Shown: piece by piece, positions 8,585 through 18,180 of the stretch | How the letters are laid out: every line of letters begins with the position of its first letter | Numbering within the stretch: the stretch's first letter is position 1 | Assembly (NCBI GenBank): GCA_009859145.1 | Contig: VRVR01000022.1 | Location: forward strand, 124,001-188,000 | DNA from: Andalucia godoyi | Lineage: Eukaryota; Discoba; Jakobea; Jakobida; Andaluciidae | Direction of reading: 5' to 3' | Length of the DNA stretch: 64,000 nt | The notes under the pieces: model-generated | Told to the model about the DNA's origin: nothing | What the model saw: only the letters and a program-made list of their open reading frames with translations | Database searches by the model: none | Made by a program: the position numbers and the translations under genes

Positions 8585-10867
8585 TTATTGAGGAACATTC
8601 CAAACCAACACTGCACCCTCATCACCCACAGACACCAACGTGCGGCAATCTGGGGCGAACCGAACTCGTGTTACGGCCCCTGAATGTCCAAGACCAGTGG
8701 CAATGACTTCACCGGCATCATAATCCCAAAGTCTCACAGCACGATCTTCACCACCAGTTGCAAGACGCAGCCCCCGAGAATCAAGGTCGCCGGTCAACAA
8801 TTCTCCGGAGGGAGATCCATCCAATTCTCTGATCAGCGAGCAATCGTATGCATCCCAATAGCCAATCTTTCGGTCAGTTCCCACTGTGACAATCTGCGAC
8901 TCATCGTCCAACAGCGCAACGTCTTTGAAATATGTCTGTGCATACAAAATGTTACTGCGAATCATCCGTCGCAGATCCCAGACGATGCACGAACCGTCAT
9001 CGGACGCTGAAATGCACTCTGCGTCGTTTCTTCGCACTCGGATTGCATTGATGGTTCCCTTGTGCTCCTTCATCGATCCAGCCATCTTTGTGACGGCATT
9101 CCCAGAGCTGGAAAGATTCACCGACCAAACACGAATTTGGCCATCTGATCCCCCCGTTACCACATGCACGCCATCTGCGCAAGGCGCAACAGCAGTGACA
9201 CCAGTAAGTGGTCCAGTTGCTGCTTTTTCGCCTCTCTTCTGCGCTCCAACACCCACAGCATGTGCGTCATCAATAACCCACAGCAACTTGCCAGACTGAG
9301 GTCCAAACGCGCGCAACTTTCCATCGCCGAAGCCGACAAGAACGGCACCGCCGTCTCGTGAAAAAGAGACGCAGTTCGCAGAAACTGATGGAATAGCAAT
9401 GCGAACGAGTTCCTGCCCATTCTTGGAATTCCAGATTCGGACGTCGCCGGCAGAAGAACAGGTGGCAAACAATGCCCCGGTTCCAAATGGGAACGATACA
9501 TCGTTAATTCTTGATGCGTGGCAAGCATGAAACAGCAACGGAGTCACTGCAGTGGAGACAGGGGCAGCAGCAGACGCTGGAAGAGGTGCAGTTGCAGGCT
9601 TTCTGGCAGAGGTTGTTGCGTTCGATACGGGGGCAGAAGACGGTATAGAGGCAAGCGAAGGAACAGTATCGGTAACTCCCATACGCAGGTTGAGAGCATA
9701 CAAATTGGATTGCGTGGTTCCCACCCAAAGCATATCTCGTTCGCCAACAGACGATCCTGCAACTGCGACCGATGTCACCCCACCATCCACAGTGATTTTC
9801 TGCAACACGGCAAGCTCCGCCGTCTGAGCAGAAATGGAGAGTACTGCTACAGACCCATCTCCTCCGCCAACAAGCAAGACCGGACGGGCACTTGCACGTG
9901 CAGCAGCAGCAGCCTTTTGCATTGCTGGAGTCACAGTGGTGGATAGCGTCTTCGTTCCAGCCAGCTTTGTCGCATTTGCTGTGGCCGTCGTCGTTGCAGT
10001 GAACGGCGCAATTGCCACAGAGTTGGGAGCAAGGTATGCGATGGAGGAAACTCCTTGGGAGAAGCGCTCCTTTGGCCCACATGTTCTCAGCAACGGTCCG
10101 TTTCCAAGTGGATTCGCAGCATTCTTCAGACTGATCACGAGAACATCTCCTGCATCCGTGCCTGCATACACCCAGCCACCATCTGCATCGTCGGTGTCAT
10201 TCGAAACTGCAAGGCAGGTCACCGAGCGCTTCATCTTTCCAAGCTGTGCATCCACAGCAGTCATCTTACGAGCTACAAGGTCGACTGTCCAAAGCTTGAC
10301 ACCACCAGTTCCACCAGTCACCAGTCTCATGTCCTTGCCGTTCGATAGCCACTGTGCACAAGCCTGCTCCTCGGACCCGTAGTGAGTTCCGCAAAGCGCC
10401 TTTCCAGTCATCACGTCCCACACAACAATCTGCCTATCGTCGATTCCACCGAGCGAAACCAAAAAGTGCGAATCGTCGGAAAAAGCGAGTGCCGAAACTC
10501 GAACTTTGTGCAACGAAAGCCTGTGCAGCAAATGTCCCTGAGGAGCGCCGTTTGAAGAAGCCGAGGCATAGTCGAGTGCCCAAATGATGATGTCGGCTGC
10601 AAAGCCCATGTGAGAAACCTGACCTGACGCTGCAAATCTGCCGCATGACGAGACAGCCAGCACGGAGATCCGGTTCGAATGTCCAGAAAGGAAAGTCGGC
10701 GATGACGCAGCAGACGGCGAAAGCGAAGACGATTTCAAAACAAGCGTTGATCCCAAAGGATAAACAAGAAATGAACCGAGAGACGCGTGTGAAGCTGAGC
10801 TGATAACATGCACGCCTGAGGGAACAGTCCCAGACAAGCCAATGCACGATGACAAAGCGAGCGACAT
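8585..10867 (-). CDS. CFAP52: CFAP52 (WDR16) ciliary WD40 protein
   Basis: I start at the ATG at 10867 (MSLALSSC, 760 aa); the open frame continues to 11077 but that part is AT-rich low-complexity text typical of a leader. The N-terminus (IGLSGTVPSG, YPLGS, ASGQVSHMGFAADIIIW, SLHKVRVSALAFS) and C-terminus (GTDRKIGYWDAYD, GHSGAVTRVRFAPD, VSVGDEGAVLVW) match CFAP52 block by block, forming two beta-propellers. CFAP52 is a microtubule inner protein of the axonemal doublet B-tubule, so it acts in the flagellum. It is longer than animal copies (~620 aa) because of Ala/Thr/Ser-rich insertions around residues 345-390 and 470-500. It converges with RNF123 and diverges from ESF2. Confidence 0.92.
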   Translation of the reverse strand: MSLALSSCIGLSGTVPSGVHVISSASHASLGSFLVYPLGSTLVLKSSSLSPSAASSPTFLSGHSNRISVLAVSSCGRFAASGQVSHMGFAADIIIWALDYASASSNGAPQGHLLHRLSLHKVRVSALAFSDDSHFLVSLGGIDDRQIVVWDVMTGKALCGTHYGSEEQACAQWLSNGKDMRLVTGGTGGVKLWTVDLVARKMTAVDAQLGKMKRSVTCLAVSNDTDDADGGWVYAGTDAGDVLVISLKNAANPLGNGPLLRTCGPKERFSQGVSSIAYLAPNSVAIAPFTATTTATANATKLAGTKTLSTTVTPAMQKAAAAARASARPVLLVGGGDGSVAVLSISAQTAELAVLQKITVDGGVTSVAVAGSSVGERDMLWVGTTQSNLYALNLRMGVTDTVPSLASIPSSAPVSNATTSARKPATAPLPASAAAPVSTAVTPLLFHACHASRINDVSFPFGTGALFATCSSAGDVRIWNSKNGQELVRIAIPSVSANCVSFSRDGGAVLVGFGDGKLRAFGPQSGKLLWVIDDAHAVGVGAQKRGEKAATGPLTGVTAVAPCADGVHVVTGGSDGQIRVWSVNLSSSGNAVTKMAGSMKEHKGTINAIRVRRNDAECISASDDGSCIVWDLRRMIRSNILYAQTYFKDVALLDDESQIVTVGTDRKIGYWDAYDCSLIRELDGSPSGELLTGDLDSRGLRLATGGEDRAVRLWDYDAGEVIATGLGHSGAVTRVRFAPDCRTLVSVGDEGAVLVWNVPQ

Positions 10868-11305
10868 TACCAGATTTTTTCCGCTTGCAGCGTAATTCAA
10901 AATAAAAAATAAGAACAAAATAAAATAATAATTATTACAAAATAGATTGAAAATGAAATGTGAATAGAAGAATGCAAACGGAAAAAGTAGAAGGTACAAA
11001 CAAACGAAAGACAAACGTAAGACAAACGAAAGACAAACGAAAGACAAACCCAAAGGTGCTTTTGCAAGGTCAAACACTAAACCTCGGAGAGGAGTTTTTC
11101 AACGGTTTCGAAATGAAAGGAGGGCCTTGATCCTTGATGCAACTTCGTTTGTTTTTTGGCGAGCGTTCAGGTTTTTTGAAATCAACAGAATTCTAGTGTT
11201 TTTTACAGCCATTCGGTTTTTCTAGTTCCCCGGCTTTCTTCTTCTTCCGTTCTTGATTCGCTCATATTTGTGTATTACGCACATCTCCAAGAAGTGAAGA
11301 ATTCA
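10868..11305. promoter_or_regulatory. Divergent upstream region of CFAP52 and ESF2
   Basis: A 438-bp gap containing AT-rich sequence near 10900-10960 and four to five tandem copies of a GACAAACGAAA-type unit at about 11002-11048, which produce the spurious N-terminal extension of the CFAP52 frame. No other gene is seen. Confidence 0.4.
11002..11048. repeat. Short tandem repeat, ACAAACGWAAG unit
   Basis: Imperfect ~10-11 bp units (ACAAACGAAAG / ACAAACGTAAG) repeated in tandem just upstream of CFAP52. Confidence 0.75.
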
Positions 11306-12157
11306 ATGTCGGGCAGCTCGGATTCGGAGCAGCATGTCATTTCTCACGAGGAGCTGGAAAGAATTCATGAGAAGAGTAAGAGAAAGGGAGTAGTATACGT
11401 TTCTCGCGTTCCTCCGAACATGAAGCACACGAAATTGCGCAAGATTTTATCCGAGTTTGGATCTGTGGAGAGAATTTACCTGCGTGCTGAAGACGATGCT
11501 GCGCGAAACAGAAGGAAAGCAGCGAACGGATCCGCGCAGAAACAGTTTGTGGATGGCTGGGTTGAGTTTGCAGACAAGAGGATTGCGCGTCGTGTTGCGG
11601 AGTGTTTGAACGGCACCCCGATGGACCCTTCCAAACGCGGATTCTACCACGATGACATTTGGATGTTAAAATACTTGAAGGGAACAAAGTGGTCGGAGAT
11701 TCAAGACGAGATATCAGAAGAAGCGCATGTCAGAGAACAGCGAGTGCGGGCCGAGGTGCAGACTGCAAAGAAGGAGGTCAGTGCATATATGAGCATGGTG
11801 GACAAGAAGAAGAAGCTTGATCATGTTATGAAACGAAAGGAGGGCAAGCCTGAGTCCATCCACTTGAAGGAGAACAAATTCAGACAGCGACAGGACTTCT
11901 CGCAGACACGATTGCACGTGCTGGATGCTGACGAAGTTCGACAGACTCTGCGGAGCGACGAAGGGGCTTCCACCAGCCATAGTGTGGGCGCGAACCTGGT
12001 ACGCAGATTAGTGGGGAAGTTTACTGGGAAGAGAGCTTTGGATGGCGCTGGAACGTCTTCTGATGGGAAGGCCGTTCATGCGGATACGAACGAACAGACA
12101 GAACGGCATGCAAAGAAATCAAAGAGCGGTGAAAGCGGAATTCGATTGTTTGCGTAG
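11306..12157 (+). CDS. ABT1: ESF2/ABT1 pre-rRNA processing RNA-binding protein
   Basis: The ATG at 11306 gives 283 aa; the frame is open slightly further but only with a GTG. An atypical RRM spans about residues 28-130: KGVVYVSRVPPNMKHTKLR, FGSVERIYL, DGWVEFADKRIARRVAECLN, DIWMLKYLKGTKWSEI. The helix REQRVRAEVQTAKKEVSAYM follows, the hallmark of ESF2/ABT1. The family acts in the nucleolus in U3-dependent cleavage of the 18S rRNA precursor. The C-terminal ~130 residues are basic and unconserved. It converges with the CSPP1-like gene, 114 bp between stops. Confidence 0.92.
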   Translation: MSGSSDSEQHVISHEELERIHEKSKRKGVVYVSRVPPNMKHTKLRKILSEFGSVERIYLRAEDDAARNRRKAANGSAQKQFVDGWVEFADKRIARRVAECLNGTPMDPSKRGFYHDDIWMLKYLKGTKWSEIQDEISEEAHVREQRVRAEVQTAKKEVSAYMSMVDKKKKLDHVMKRKEGKPESIHLKENKFRQRQDFSQTRLHVLDADEVRQTLRSDEGASTSHSVGANLVRRLVGKFTGKRALDGAGTSSDGKAVHADTNEQTERHAKKSKSGESGIRLFA

Positions 12158-12271
12158 CTTGTGCGGTCGTTTAGCAATCTGTAAATACGGTATGTTGTCG
12201 TATCTATGCGTGTGCTGTACAACGTCAATTTGCAATACATAACAGGAAAATGACCGAACGAGGCGACGGAG

Positions 12272-15200
12272 TTAGGAATCTTGTTCGTTGTCGTCGTCGT
12301 CTTCAAGTTCAGCATCTTCCTCAAAACCGGAGACATGCGATTGAGCGGTGTCAGGACGAACAAAGTGCGAATGTGCTTGCAGTGAAACAATGGACTCATT
12401 CATTCGCGAGGCACTTCCAGGGCGCTTGTCCGGTGATGAATTTTCGACAATCGGCAGGTTCTGGCTGTTCTGCCACCAGGAATCATCACGAAGTTGCGCA
12501 TCCGAATTCCACTGACGTCTACCGCCATTACCGCGATTGCTTTCTTCCCGAGAGTCTGTGCGGCTCTGCGAGGATTCCGAAGTCGATCGGGTAGGAAGGA
12601 GTGGTGTAGCGGCTCGTTGAGGGGTTGGGGGACGATTGCCACCTGTACCGGAAGAAGGCCGTGAAGAGCTGCGAACAGGGGCCCGAGAGGACGAAGCAGA
12701 TCTCGCCGACACCGTCCGACTCGAACTCGACGGCGGCCTGGACGCCGACGACGGAGACGCGGAACCATCAATGCGAGCCTCAAACCGCTCCAGCTGCTTC
12801 ATTCGAGCATCGTTCTTGTCGGCGTACGATGCGGCAGTTGGCGTCACTGCATTCTGACGCCGTTTCACCATCACTGGAGCGGATGGAATCGGACTGGCGA
12901 CTGCTTCAGCACGACGCTTCGGAGCCTGTTTCGAATTCAGAGGAGAATTATCTCCAGCAGTCGGATAAATAAATGCGGAAGATGAGCTCATCGACTGCAT
13001 CAACATGGACACGTTCGCGTTTTCGTCTCTTCGCCGACGGACCTGCGGCTCGGGCGAAGGAGAATAGACAGAGTCGTCCCCGTCAAGGTCCTCATACTCT
13101 TCATTATCAAAGCGGGATGGCGATCTTGAAGGGAATGGATTATCTTCAAACAGCAAATCAGGAGCAGAGGGTACAAGAGGAGAGATGGGTTCCGGCACCG
13201 GATCAGGTCTGTGCACTCTCGACGAGTGCGCAGAGTCCAAAGAATATGGATCACGGCGAGTTGCAGATCGCTGAGGCTGACGTGGAGGCCGGTTGGAGGA
13301 CGGAAGTGCGATATTCGGAACCATCGGTATTGGCTGATGCTGGTGCTGCTGTTGCTGCGGAGCCGATCTCATTTCTGTGATCACCCGTTCCTGCTCGTGC
13401 AGCCTCTTCTGCAACTCCTCCTTTTCCTGGCGCAACTCCTCGCGAATCTTTTCGAATTGCTGCATGTACTGCTGCATCATAAATGCCTGCATTTCCATTC
13501 CACCGCCCATGCCCATACCATGCATGCCCATTCCCATGCCCACGCCCATTCCGACACCCATACCTGGCATAGCTTGCATTCCTGCACCCATGGGATTCGG
13601 GGCGACAACGCCTCCGAATTGCCCAGGCATCATACCGGGCATATTCACGCCAGAAGAAGGCCCCAAGTCATGTATCCCCAGCATCGGTACCGTTGGAATG
13701 GAAGGATTCATCATCATCGGCTGACTCAACTGCGAGAGATTGTTAGTCCCAAACTGTGGAGCACCACCGAACGACGGAGACGGAGCGTGACTGGAAGAAT
13801 ACGCAAACGGAACAACTTCTGCAACAGGGCGGGAAGCGTTCGAAACCTGTCCAGGAAAATCGCCAGCATCTCCAAAAACGCCAGTGCTGCGCGGATTTCC
13901 AAACAGAGAGTCTCCTTCATTTTCCGGTGCTGGGGAAAGATGCGCACCAGCCGGCTTTTGCGGCTTGTTGTCCCAGCTCGCAGTATCTACCGGCTTTTCC
14001 AAGTCTGCATTCTTTCGCTTTCCTTTATCTGAAGGATCGGAAAGCTGGTGCCTATGGTGATGGATTCGCGCATTGTTGTATTCATCCTGCCTCCTGAGTC
14101 TTTCTTCCTCCTTCTTTAGCTCCTCGACTCTCTTCTTTTCTCGCTCCTCTTGCTCCCTTTTCTTTTCCATCTCTTCCTCCTTTCGAGCTCTGTCCTCTGC
14201 TCGACGTTCTTCTTCGAGGATTTTCCGTTTCTCTTCCTCCTCCCGTTTCTTCTTCTGCTCTATCTGTTGGCGAAGCTGCTCCTGCAATGCGATCTGTTGT
14301 TGCTTCTTTTGCCGCTTGGTGTCTTCTTCGGACAGAGTTTCATCATTGACATGCCTCTTTTGAACGGGAGAGGATGCTGTTGGGCTGGAGGACACATCAC
14401 CATATGCGTTGGAACCAGGGGCAACTGCTCGCGGAGCATACTCAGCGTCCTTGGTATATATTCCTCTGTCGTTCGTGGCATCGTGCGCATAAACGCCAGG
14501 CTGTGCTGCGGCATTACCATGATAGTCATCGTCTCCACCAAATGGTGCTCCACCGTGACCGCCCCTTGGAGGTGGGAAATCAGCATGAGAGTGAGATGAA
14601 AAGGGCAATTCCATTGCGGGTCCGAACAAATGCGAAGCGCCAGATTGGGGAGACGCACCAGGGCCTTGCGAATGCCTTGCAGCACCGGGAGGAGGCAGCG
14701 GAGGCTGACCTCGCGCATCCAACTTTAACTGCATTTGCTGCTGCAGTTCTCTGGCATACTCCTCCTGCTTCTTCTTTTTCTCCATGTGGATCCTTTCAGA
14801 ATCAAATACATGACCACCCTGATTCGCTTGCATCGCAGCAAACGTACTCTTCGCATCATCCCTGTTTGAAATTTGGCTCTTGAGATCGCCCGCATATTCT
14901 TCTTGCCTTCGTCGTTTATCTGCCACCGAGCTCCCGGAATCAAACCCAGCCATCCCTCCTTGACCAGGAACGGCGTCCGCATATGCGGATTTTGGATCGC
15001 GTGTGCCATGTGACATTTGTTGTCGCAGATCTTCTGCATATTGTTCCTGTTTGCGTCGCTTTTCAGCTGCCATCTTATCAGAATCAAAAGCAAGACCAGA
15101 TTGGTTCGCGAGAGACGCTACATAGGCATCCTTGCGATCCGATGAACCATAGTTCATCTGCTTCTTCAACTCCTCCGCGTATTCCTGTTGCTTCTTTCTC

Positions 15201-16861
15201 TTTTCCAGGGCTAAGCGCTCAGAGTCAAACATGAATCCTCCTCCTTGATTGGACTGTGCACTGGCGAATGCCGTCTTCCGATCATTCAGACCCGAGACCT
15301 GTGTTTGTTGTCTGAGTTCTTCCGCGTACTCCTGTTGTTTTCGTCTCTTTTCTGCGGCTTGCCTCTCAGAATCAAACACCATCCCTCCAGCATTGACCTG
15401 CTGGACCGCGAGCGTATCCCTTCCCCTTCCGATGTCACTTCCGCGAGCCGCCTGCCTTCGCAGATCCTCTGCATACTCCTCTTGCTTCTTTCTCTTCTCG
15501 AGCGCCAACCGTTCCGAATCGAACAGCAACCCGCCTTGGCTGGCCTGTGCAACGGCGAAGTCGGTTTTCCTGTCCCGCGATGGAGAAGCAGCAACTTGTT
15601 GCCGAAGTTCCTGCGCATACTCCATCTGCCTCCTGCGCTTATCAGAAACGTTCTTTTCAGAGTCGAACAGGAATCCATTGCTCGAATTGTTATTTGTCGG
15701 AGCATCAGAGAGGGATTCTCTCTTCTGCATGGCCACACTGTCATCTCGCTGCCATTGTCGTACCTCGACATGCGACTCGAATGCCGCCGCAGATGATGGT
15801 ACAGAAGGGGTTCGTCCAATGGAATTTCTCCTGCCAGACGGGTGCGGGGGAAGCGCAGACGCAGCGGATGCAGCAGCTGAGAGATAGGAGGGTTCCGAAG
15901 CTGTAAAAGGATTCGAGGTAACTGGTGCAATTGCGGGGCCCGGGCCAAACGGATCTCCAAAAATGCGTTCAGATGGAGCAGACAAGACAGGGGCTGGTCC
16001 CGATAGACTTGTCGCATATTGCTGCTGCTCCCCTTGGCGCTTTTGTCGTTTCAACTCGTAGATTCGTTCACGAAGCGACTGTGCTTCTTGTTCCTTTTCT
16101 GCGTTGGTCATAGCAGATATTGGAGCAGACGGAATTCCACTGCGAGGACGCAACTGTGACTGGGATTGGGAGTGTGACGTGTACTGGCCCGCAGTTGGAT
16201 CGCTGTACTGTTGGCCATGGTCTTGACCATGGCCGAGACCGTGATGCTGCTGGTTGGATGCAGAAAAGGGAGAAGCGGGCCTAGCATGCGAACCTGTGGG
16301 GCTGGGAGCAGCAAGCGCAGCAGATGGAGGAGCATCTGTACGAAGCCGTTCTCTTTCCTGCCTGCGCAATCGCAGACGTCGCTCTCGATCCGACTCAAAA
16401 GGATTATACGCTTTCGAGTCACCCCCGCCATACGGAGCTTGACCCTGAGGCGCAGCGGGTGCTCCAAACAAATCTGCGTTTTTAGACGGAGGGCCAGAAT
16501 CAAAGGGGTTCGACGATGGTTTCGTGGGTGGATTCCATGGCAAGTTATGACTAGGATTCGAGCTGTTCGCGTTGAGCGAGAACGGGCCAGCAGCACCATC
16601 CTGTTGATGATGATATTGATAGCTATTATTGGACACTCCAAACTCTTTTTCTTTCATTTCAATGAACCTTTCAAGCTCGTCTTCATGACCATCATTCCCG
16701 CCCAGTCCGTACGCGCGATAGTGCTGGAGAGTCTCCATTCGATCTCTCATTTTCTCAGCCAACTTTGCTCGTTTTTGTTCCTCGGCCTGCTTTTCAAGCT
16801 GCGCTCGAAACTCACTCTGCGTTTCTACTAAATTTCGCATCGGCCTGTTTCGACCTGCCAT
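12272..16861 (-). CDS. Large CSPP1-like repeat / coiled-coil protein
   Basis: 1529 aa from the ATG at 16861. N-terminus basic and helical (residues 1-85), then a disordered Q/S/P/G-rich part. At about residues 395-720 are seven ~47-residue repeats with core FDSE, a run of K/R, then QEEYAEELRQQ. Next come a charged K/E-rich helix (~840-920), a Met/Gly-rich patch (~1085-1125), a coiled coil (EELRQEKEELQKRL) and a long Ser/Pro-rich tail. The KxxYxxELRxQ motif and mixed disorder/coil layout resemble CSPP1, a centrosome, spindle and ciliary-tip microtubule protein. This is similarity of layout rather than a proven orthology; another microtubule-associated coiled-coil family is possible. Confidence 0.55.
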   Translation of the reverse strand: MAGRNRPMRNLVETQSEFRAQLEKQAEEQKRAKLAEKMRDRMETLQHYRAYGLGGNDGHEDELERFIEMKEKEFGVSNNSYQYHHQQDGAAGPFSLNANSSNPSHNLPWNPPTKPSSNPFDSGPPSKNADLFGAPAAPQGQAPYGGGDSKAYNPFESDRERRLRLRRQERERLRTDAPPSAALAAPSPTGSHARPASPFSASNQQHHGLGHGQDHGQQYSDPTAGQYTSHSQSQSQLRPRSGIPSAPISAMTNAEKEQEAQSLRERIYELKRQKRQGEQQQYATSLSGPAPVLSAPSERIFGDPFGPGPAIAPVTSNPFTASEPSYLSAAASAASALPPHPSGRRNSIGRTPSVPSSAAAFESHVEVRQWQRDDSVAMQKRESLSDAPTNNNSSNGFLFDSEKNVSDKRRRQMEYAQELRQQVAASPSRDRKTDFAVAQASQGGLLFDSERLALEKRKKQEEYAEDLRRQAARGSDIGRGRDTLAVQQVNAGGMVFDSERQAAEKRRKQQEYAEELRQQTQVSGLNDRKTAFASAQSNQGGGFMFDSERLALEKRKKQQEYAEELKKQMNYGSSDRKDAYVASLANQSGLAFDSDKMAAEKRRKQEQYAEDLRQQMSHGTRDPKSAYADAVPGQGGMAGFDSGSSVADKRRRQEEYAGDLKSQISNRDDAKSTFAAMQANQGGHVFDSERIHMEKKKKQEEYARELQQQMQLKLDARGQPPLPPPGAARHSQGPGASPQSGASHLFGPAMELPFSSHSHADFPPPRGGHGGAPFGGDDDYHGNAAAQPGVYAHDATNDRGIYTKDAEYAPRAVAPGSNAYGDVSSSPTASSPVQKRHVNDETLSEEDTKRQKKQQQIALQEQLRQQIEQKKKREEEEKRKILEEERRAEDRARKEEEMEKKREQEEREKKRVEELKKEEERLRRQDEYNNARIHHHRHQLSDPSDKGKRKNADLEKPVDTASWDNKPQKPAGAHLSPAPENEGDSLFGNPRSTGVFGDAGDFPGQVSNASRPVAEVVPFAYSSSHAPSPSFGGAPQFGTNNLSQLSQPMMMNPSIPTVPMLGIHDLGPSSGVNMPGMMPGQFGGVVAPNPMGAGMQAMPGMGVGMGVGMGMGMHGMGMGGGMEMQAFMMQQYMQQFEKIREELRQEKEELQKRLHEQERVITEMRSAPQQQQHQHQPIPMVPNIALPSSNRPPRQPQRSATRRDPYSLDSAHSSRVHRPDPVPEPISPLVPSAPDLLFEDNPFPSRSPSRFDNEEYEDLDGDDSVYSPSPEPQVRRRRDENANVSMLMQSMSSSSAFIYPTAGDNSPLNSKQAPKRRAEAVASPIPSAPVMVKRRQNAVTPTAASYADKNDARMKQLERFEARIDGSASPSSASRPPSSSSRTVSARSASSSRAPVRSSSRPSSGTGGNRPPTPQRAATPLLPTRSTSESSQSRTDSREESNRGNGGRRQWNSDAQLRDDSWWQNSQNLPIVENSSPDKRPGSASRMNESIVSLQAHSHFVRPDTAQSHVSGFEEDAELEDDDDNEQDS
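14700..15690 (-). repeat. Seven tandem protein-coding repeats (~141 bp) within the CSPP1-like gene
   Basis: Each unit encodes FDSE/DK, a basic run, then EEYAxELRxQ and ends in a QANQGG-like linker. Unit lengths of about 45-49 residues vary slightly and the units have diverged at the DNA level, so the duplication is old or under selection. Confidence 0.85.
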
Positions 16862-17482
16862 GAGTCACAAACCACACGCGTACGCACACACACACACACA
16901 CACACACAATATACACAATACACGAAACAAGCAAAGCGATTAACGTTGCAAAAAATAAATATTAAATAAATATAATAAAATAAAAAAGACTTCGTTAAAA
17001 ACCGGGATTCTGCTTTTCAATTGGGAGGGAAAACCTGCAAAGGAGGGAAATCTTTTTTACAGCAGCCCCGAGCAGTATTTTCTGCCCATTCTGCTGGACT
17101 CGCGACAAAGTCGGCAGCCATAGGCACGGCGGCAGTTCTGCAACATGGTTGCTTGCTCACTGGGTACTTCAATCGCAGCAAGAACAACGAGAAAGCCCCC
17201 AGTTTTCCACACTCGAGCGCTTCGTGGTTTAGACCGATAGTCTTCGAAGAGTGTTGAAGAAGTTCTCGGCAGTTCTACAGTGTTTTTTTGTGTTCCTGAA
17301 CGTCAAGTTTGTAAATTTTTGTGTCGCTATCTTTTCTTCCCCGTATAGCAACCACTGTCTGGCGTCTGTCTCTCGGTTTTCCTCTTCTCAGCGTCTTTTC
17401 TGCTGGTTAATCCAAGAACAAAGGAGCAAAAGACACATCGATCGATAGAGAAGAAGCAGAAGAAACAGAAGAACAAGGAGAC
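16862..17482. promoter_or_regulatory. Divergent upstream region, CSPP1-like gene and NATD1
   Basis: Holds a (CA)n run at 16885-16908, an A/T-rich block to about 16995, then unique sequence up to NATD1. No convincing coding or RNA gene found. Confidence 0.4.
16885..16908. repeat. (CA)n microsatellite
   Basis: About 12 CA units, 24 bp upstream of the CSPP1-like start codon. Confidence 0.95.
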
Positions 17483-17773
17483 ATGATGGGCCCCAAAGTG
17501 ATTCATGACCGACAGGCGCACCGCTTTCTGATGAAGTTTGATGACAATTCAGAAGGCTATTTGGAGTATAACACGGAGGGGGAAAACTGCTATGTGCTTC
17601 AGTACATTGAAATTCCAGAGAAGTTCCGTGCTCAGGGCCTCGCAGACCAGCTTACCAAGGCTGCATTCGACGAGCTGTCAGCTTCCGGTTGTCAAATCTC
17701 CGTCAAGGATCAGTACATCCAGAAGCACTTTTTGGACTTGCATCCCGAATACAAAAAGGTTTGCAGAGACTGA
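17483..17773 (+). CDS. NATD1: NATD1-type GNAT N-acetyltransferase domain protein
   Basis: 96 aa from MMGPKVIHD; a second ATG follows immediately. The whole protein is the small GNAT-like fold of the NATD1/YidJ family: FLMKFDDN, YLEYNTEGENCYVLQYIEIPEKFRAQGLADQL (acetyl-CoA loop R-x-Q-G-L-A), and YIQKHFLDLHPEYKKV at the end, the same order as animal NATD1. The family has no well-defined substrate. It is standalone, about the family's usual length, with a TC/TG microsatellite directly downstream. Confidence 0.85.
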   Translation: MMGPKVIHDRQAHRFLMKFDDNSEGYLEYNTEGENCYVLQYIEIPEKFRAQGLADQLTKAAFDELSASGCQISVKDQYIQKHFLDLHPEYKKVCRD

Positions 17774-17781
17774 ACAAACAG

Positions 17782-17822
<41 letters not shown>

Positions 17823-18180
17823 GGAACGGAAAGGACCTCTCCCTTCCCGGCGCTTGTTGGAACAACTGGAAACAACAGCAAATTCATAAACCCCAGAGCA
17901 AAGGAGAGGATTCTCAACAGCTGTAGCAATAAAGAAAAAAAAAGAAAAGAAATCAACTGTAAAAGACAAACCCACAGATTGCCGTTGGCTCTTCTTTGCC
18001 ACCAATGTTTTCCTTTTCAAAAAATTTCGATTTATTAAAATGTTTTATTTCCATCACACGTGTTGAGTAAGACAGTTATACTTTTTCAAGCCAACGAGTC
18101 TTTCTTTGCTTGGTTTTGAGTGTTTAGGAGGAGAGACAGAGAGAGAAAGAGGGAAAAGAAAGGAAAGGAAAGAAAAGGAA
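17774..18180. other. Intergenic region between NATD1 and CFAP184-like gene
   Basis: Contains a (TC)n(TG)n microsatellite at 17785-17822, A-rich sequence near 17930-17960 and a purine-rich G/A leader (18125-18180) just before the next start codon. No gene seen. Confidence 0.5.
17785..17822. repeat. (TC)n(TG)n microsatellite
   Basis: A TC dinucleotide run passing into TG repeats, 12 bp after the NATD1 stop. Confidence 0.95.

Noticed and set aside
8461-8706. Arg/Glu-repeat frame over the GA tract
   Set aside because: Direct translation of the microsatellite.
10660-10690. GGTTCGAATG resembling a tRNA T-loop
   Set aside because: Inside the CFAP52 coding sequence, with no acceptor or anticodon stem around it.
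13211-14032. 273-codon plus-strand frame rich in His/Leu
   Set aside because: Lies antisense to the CSPP1-like gene and consists of mirrored Met/Gly-rich codons with no recognisable domain.
15249-15887. 212-codon plus-strand frame with Cys/Ser repeats
   Set aside because: Periodicity comes from the seven coding repeats on the minus strand.
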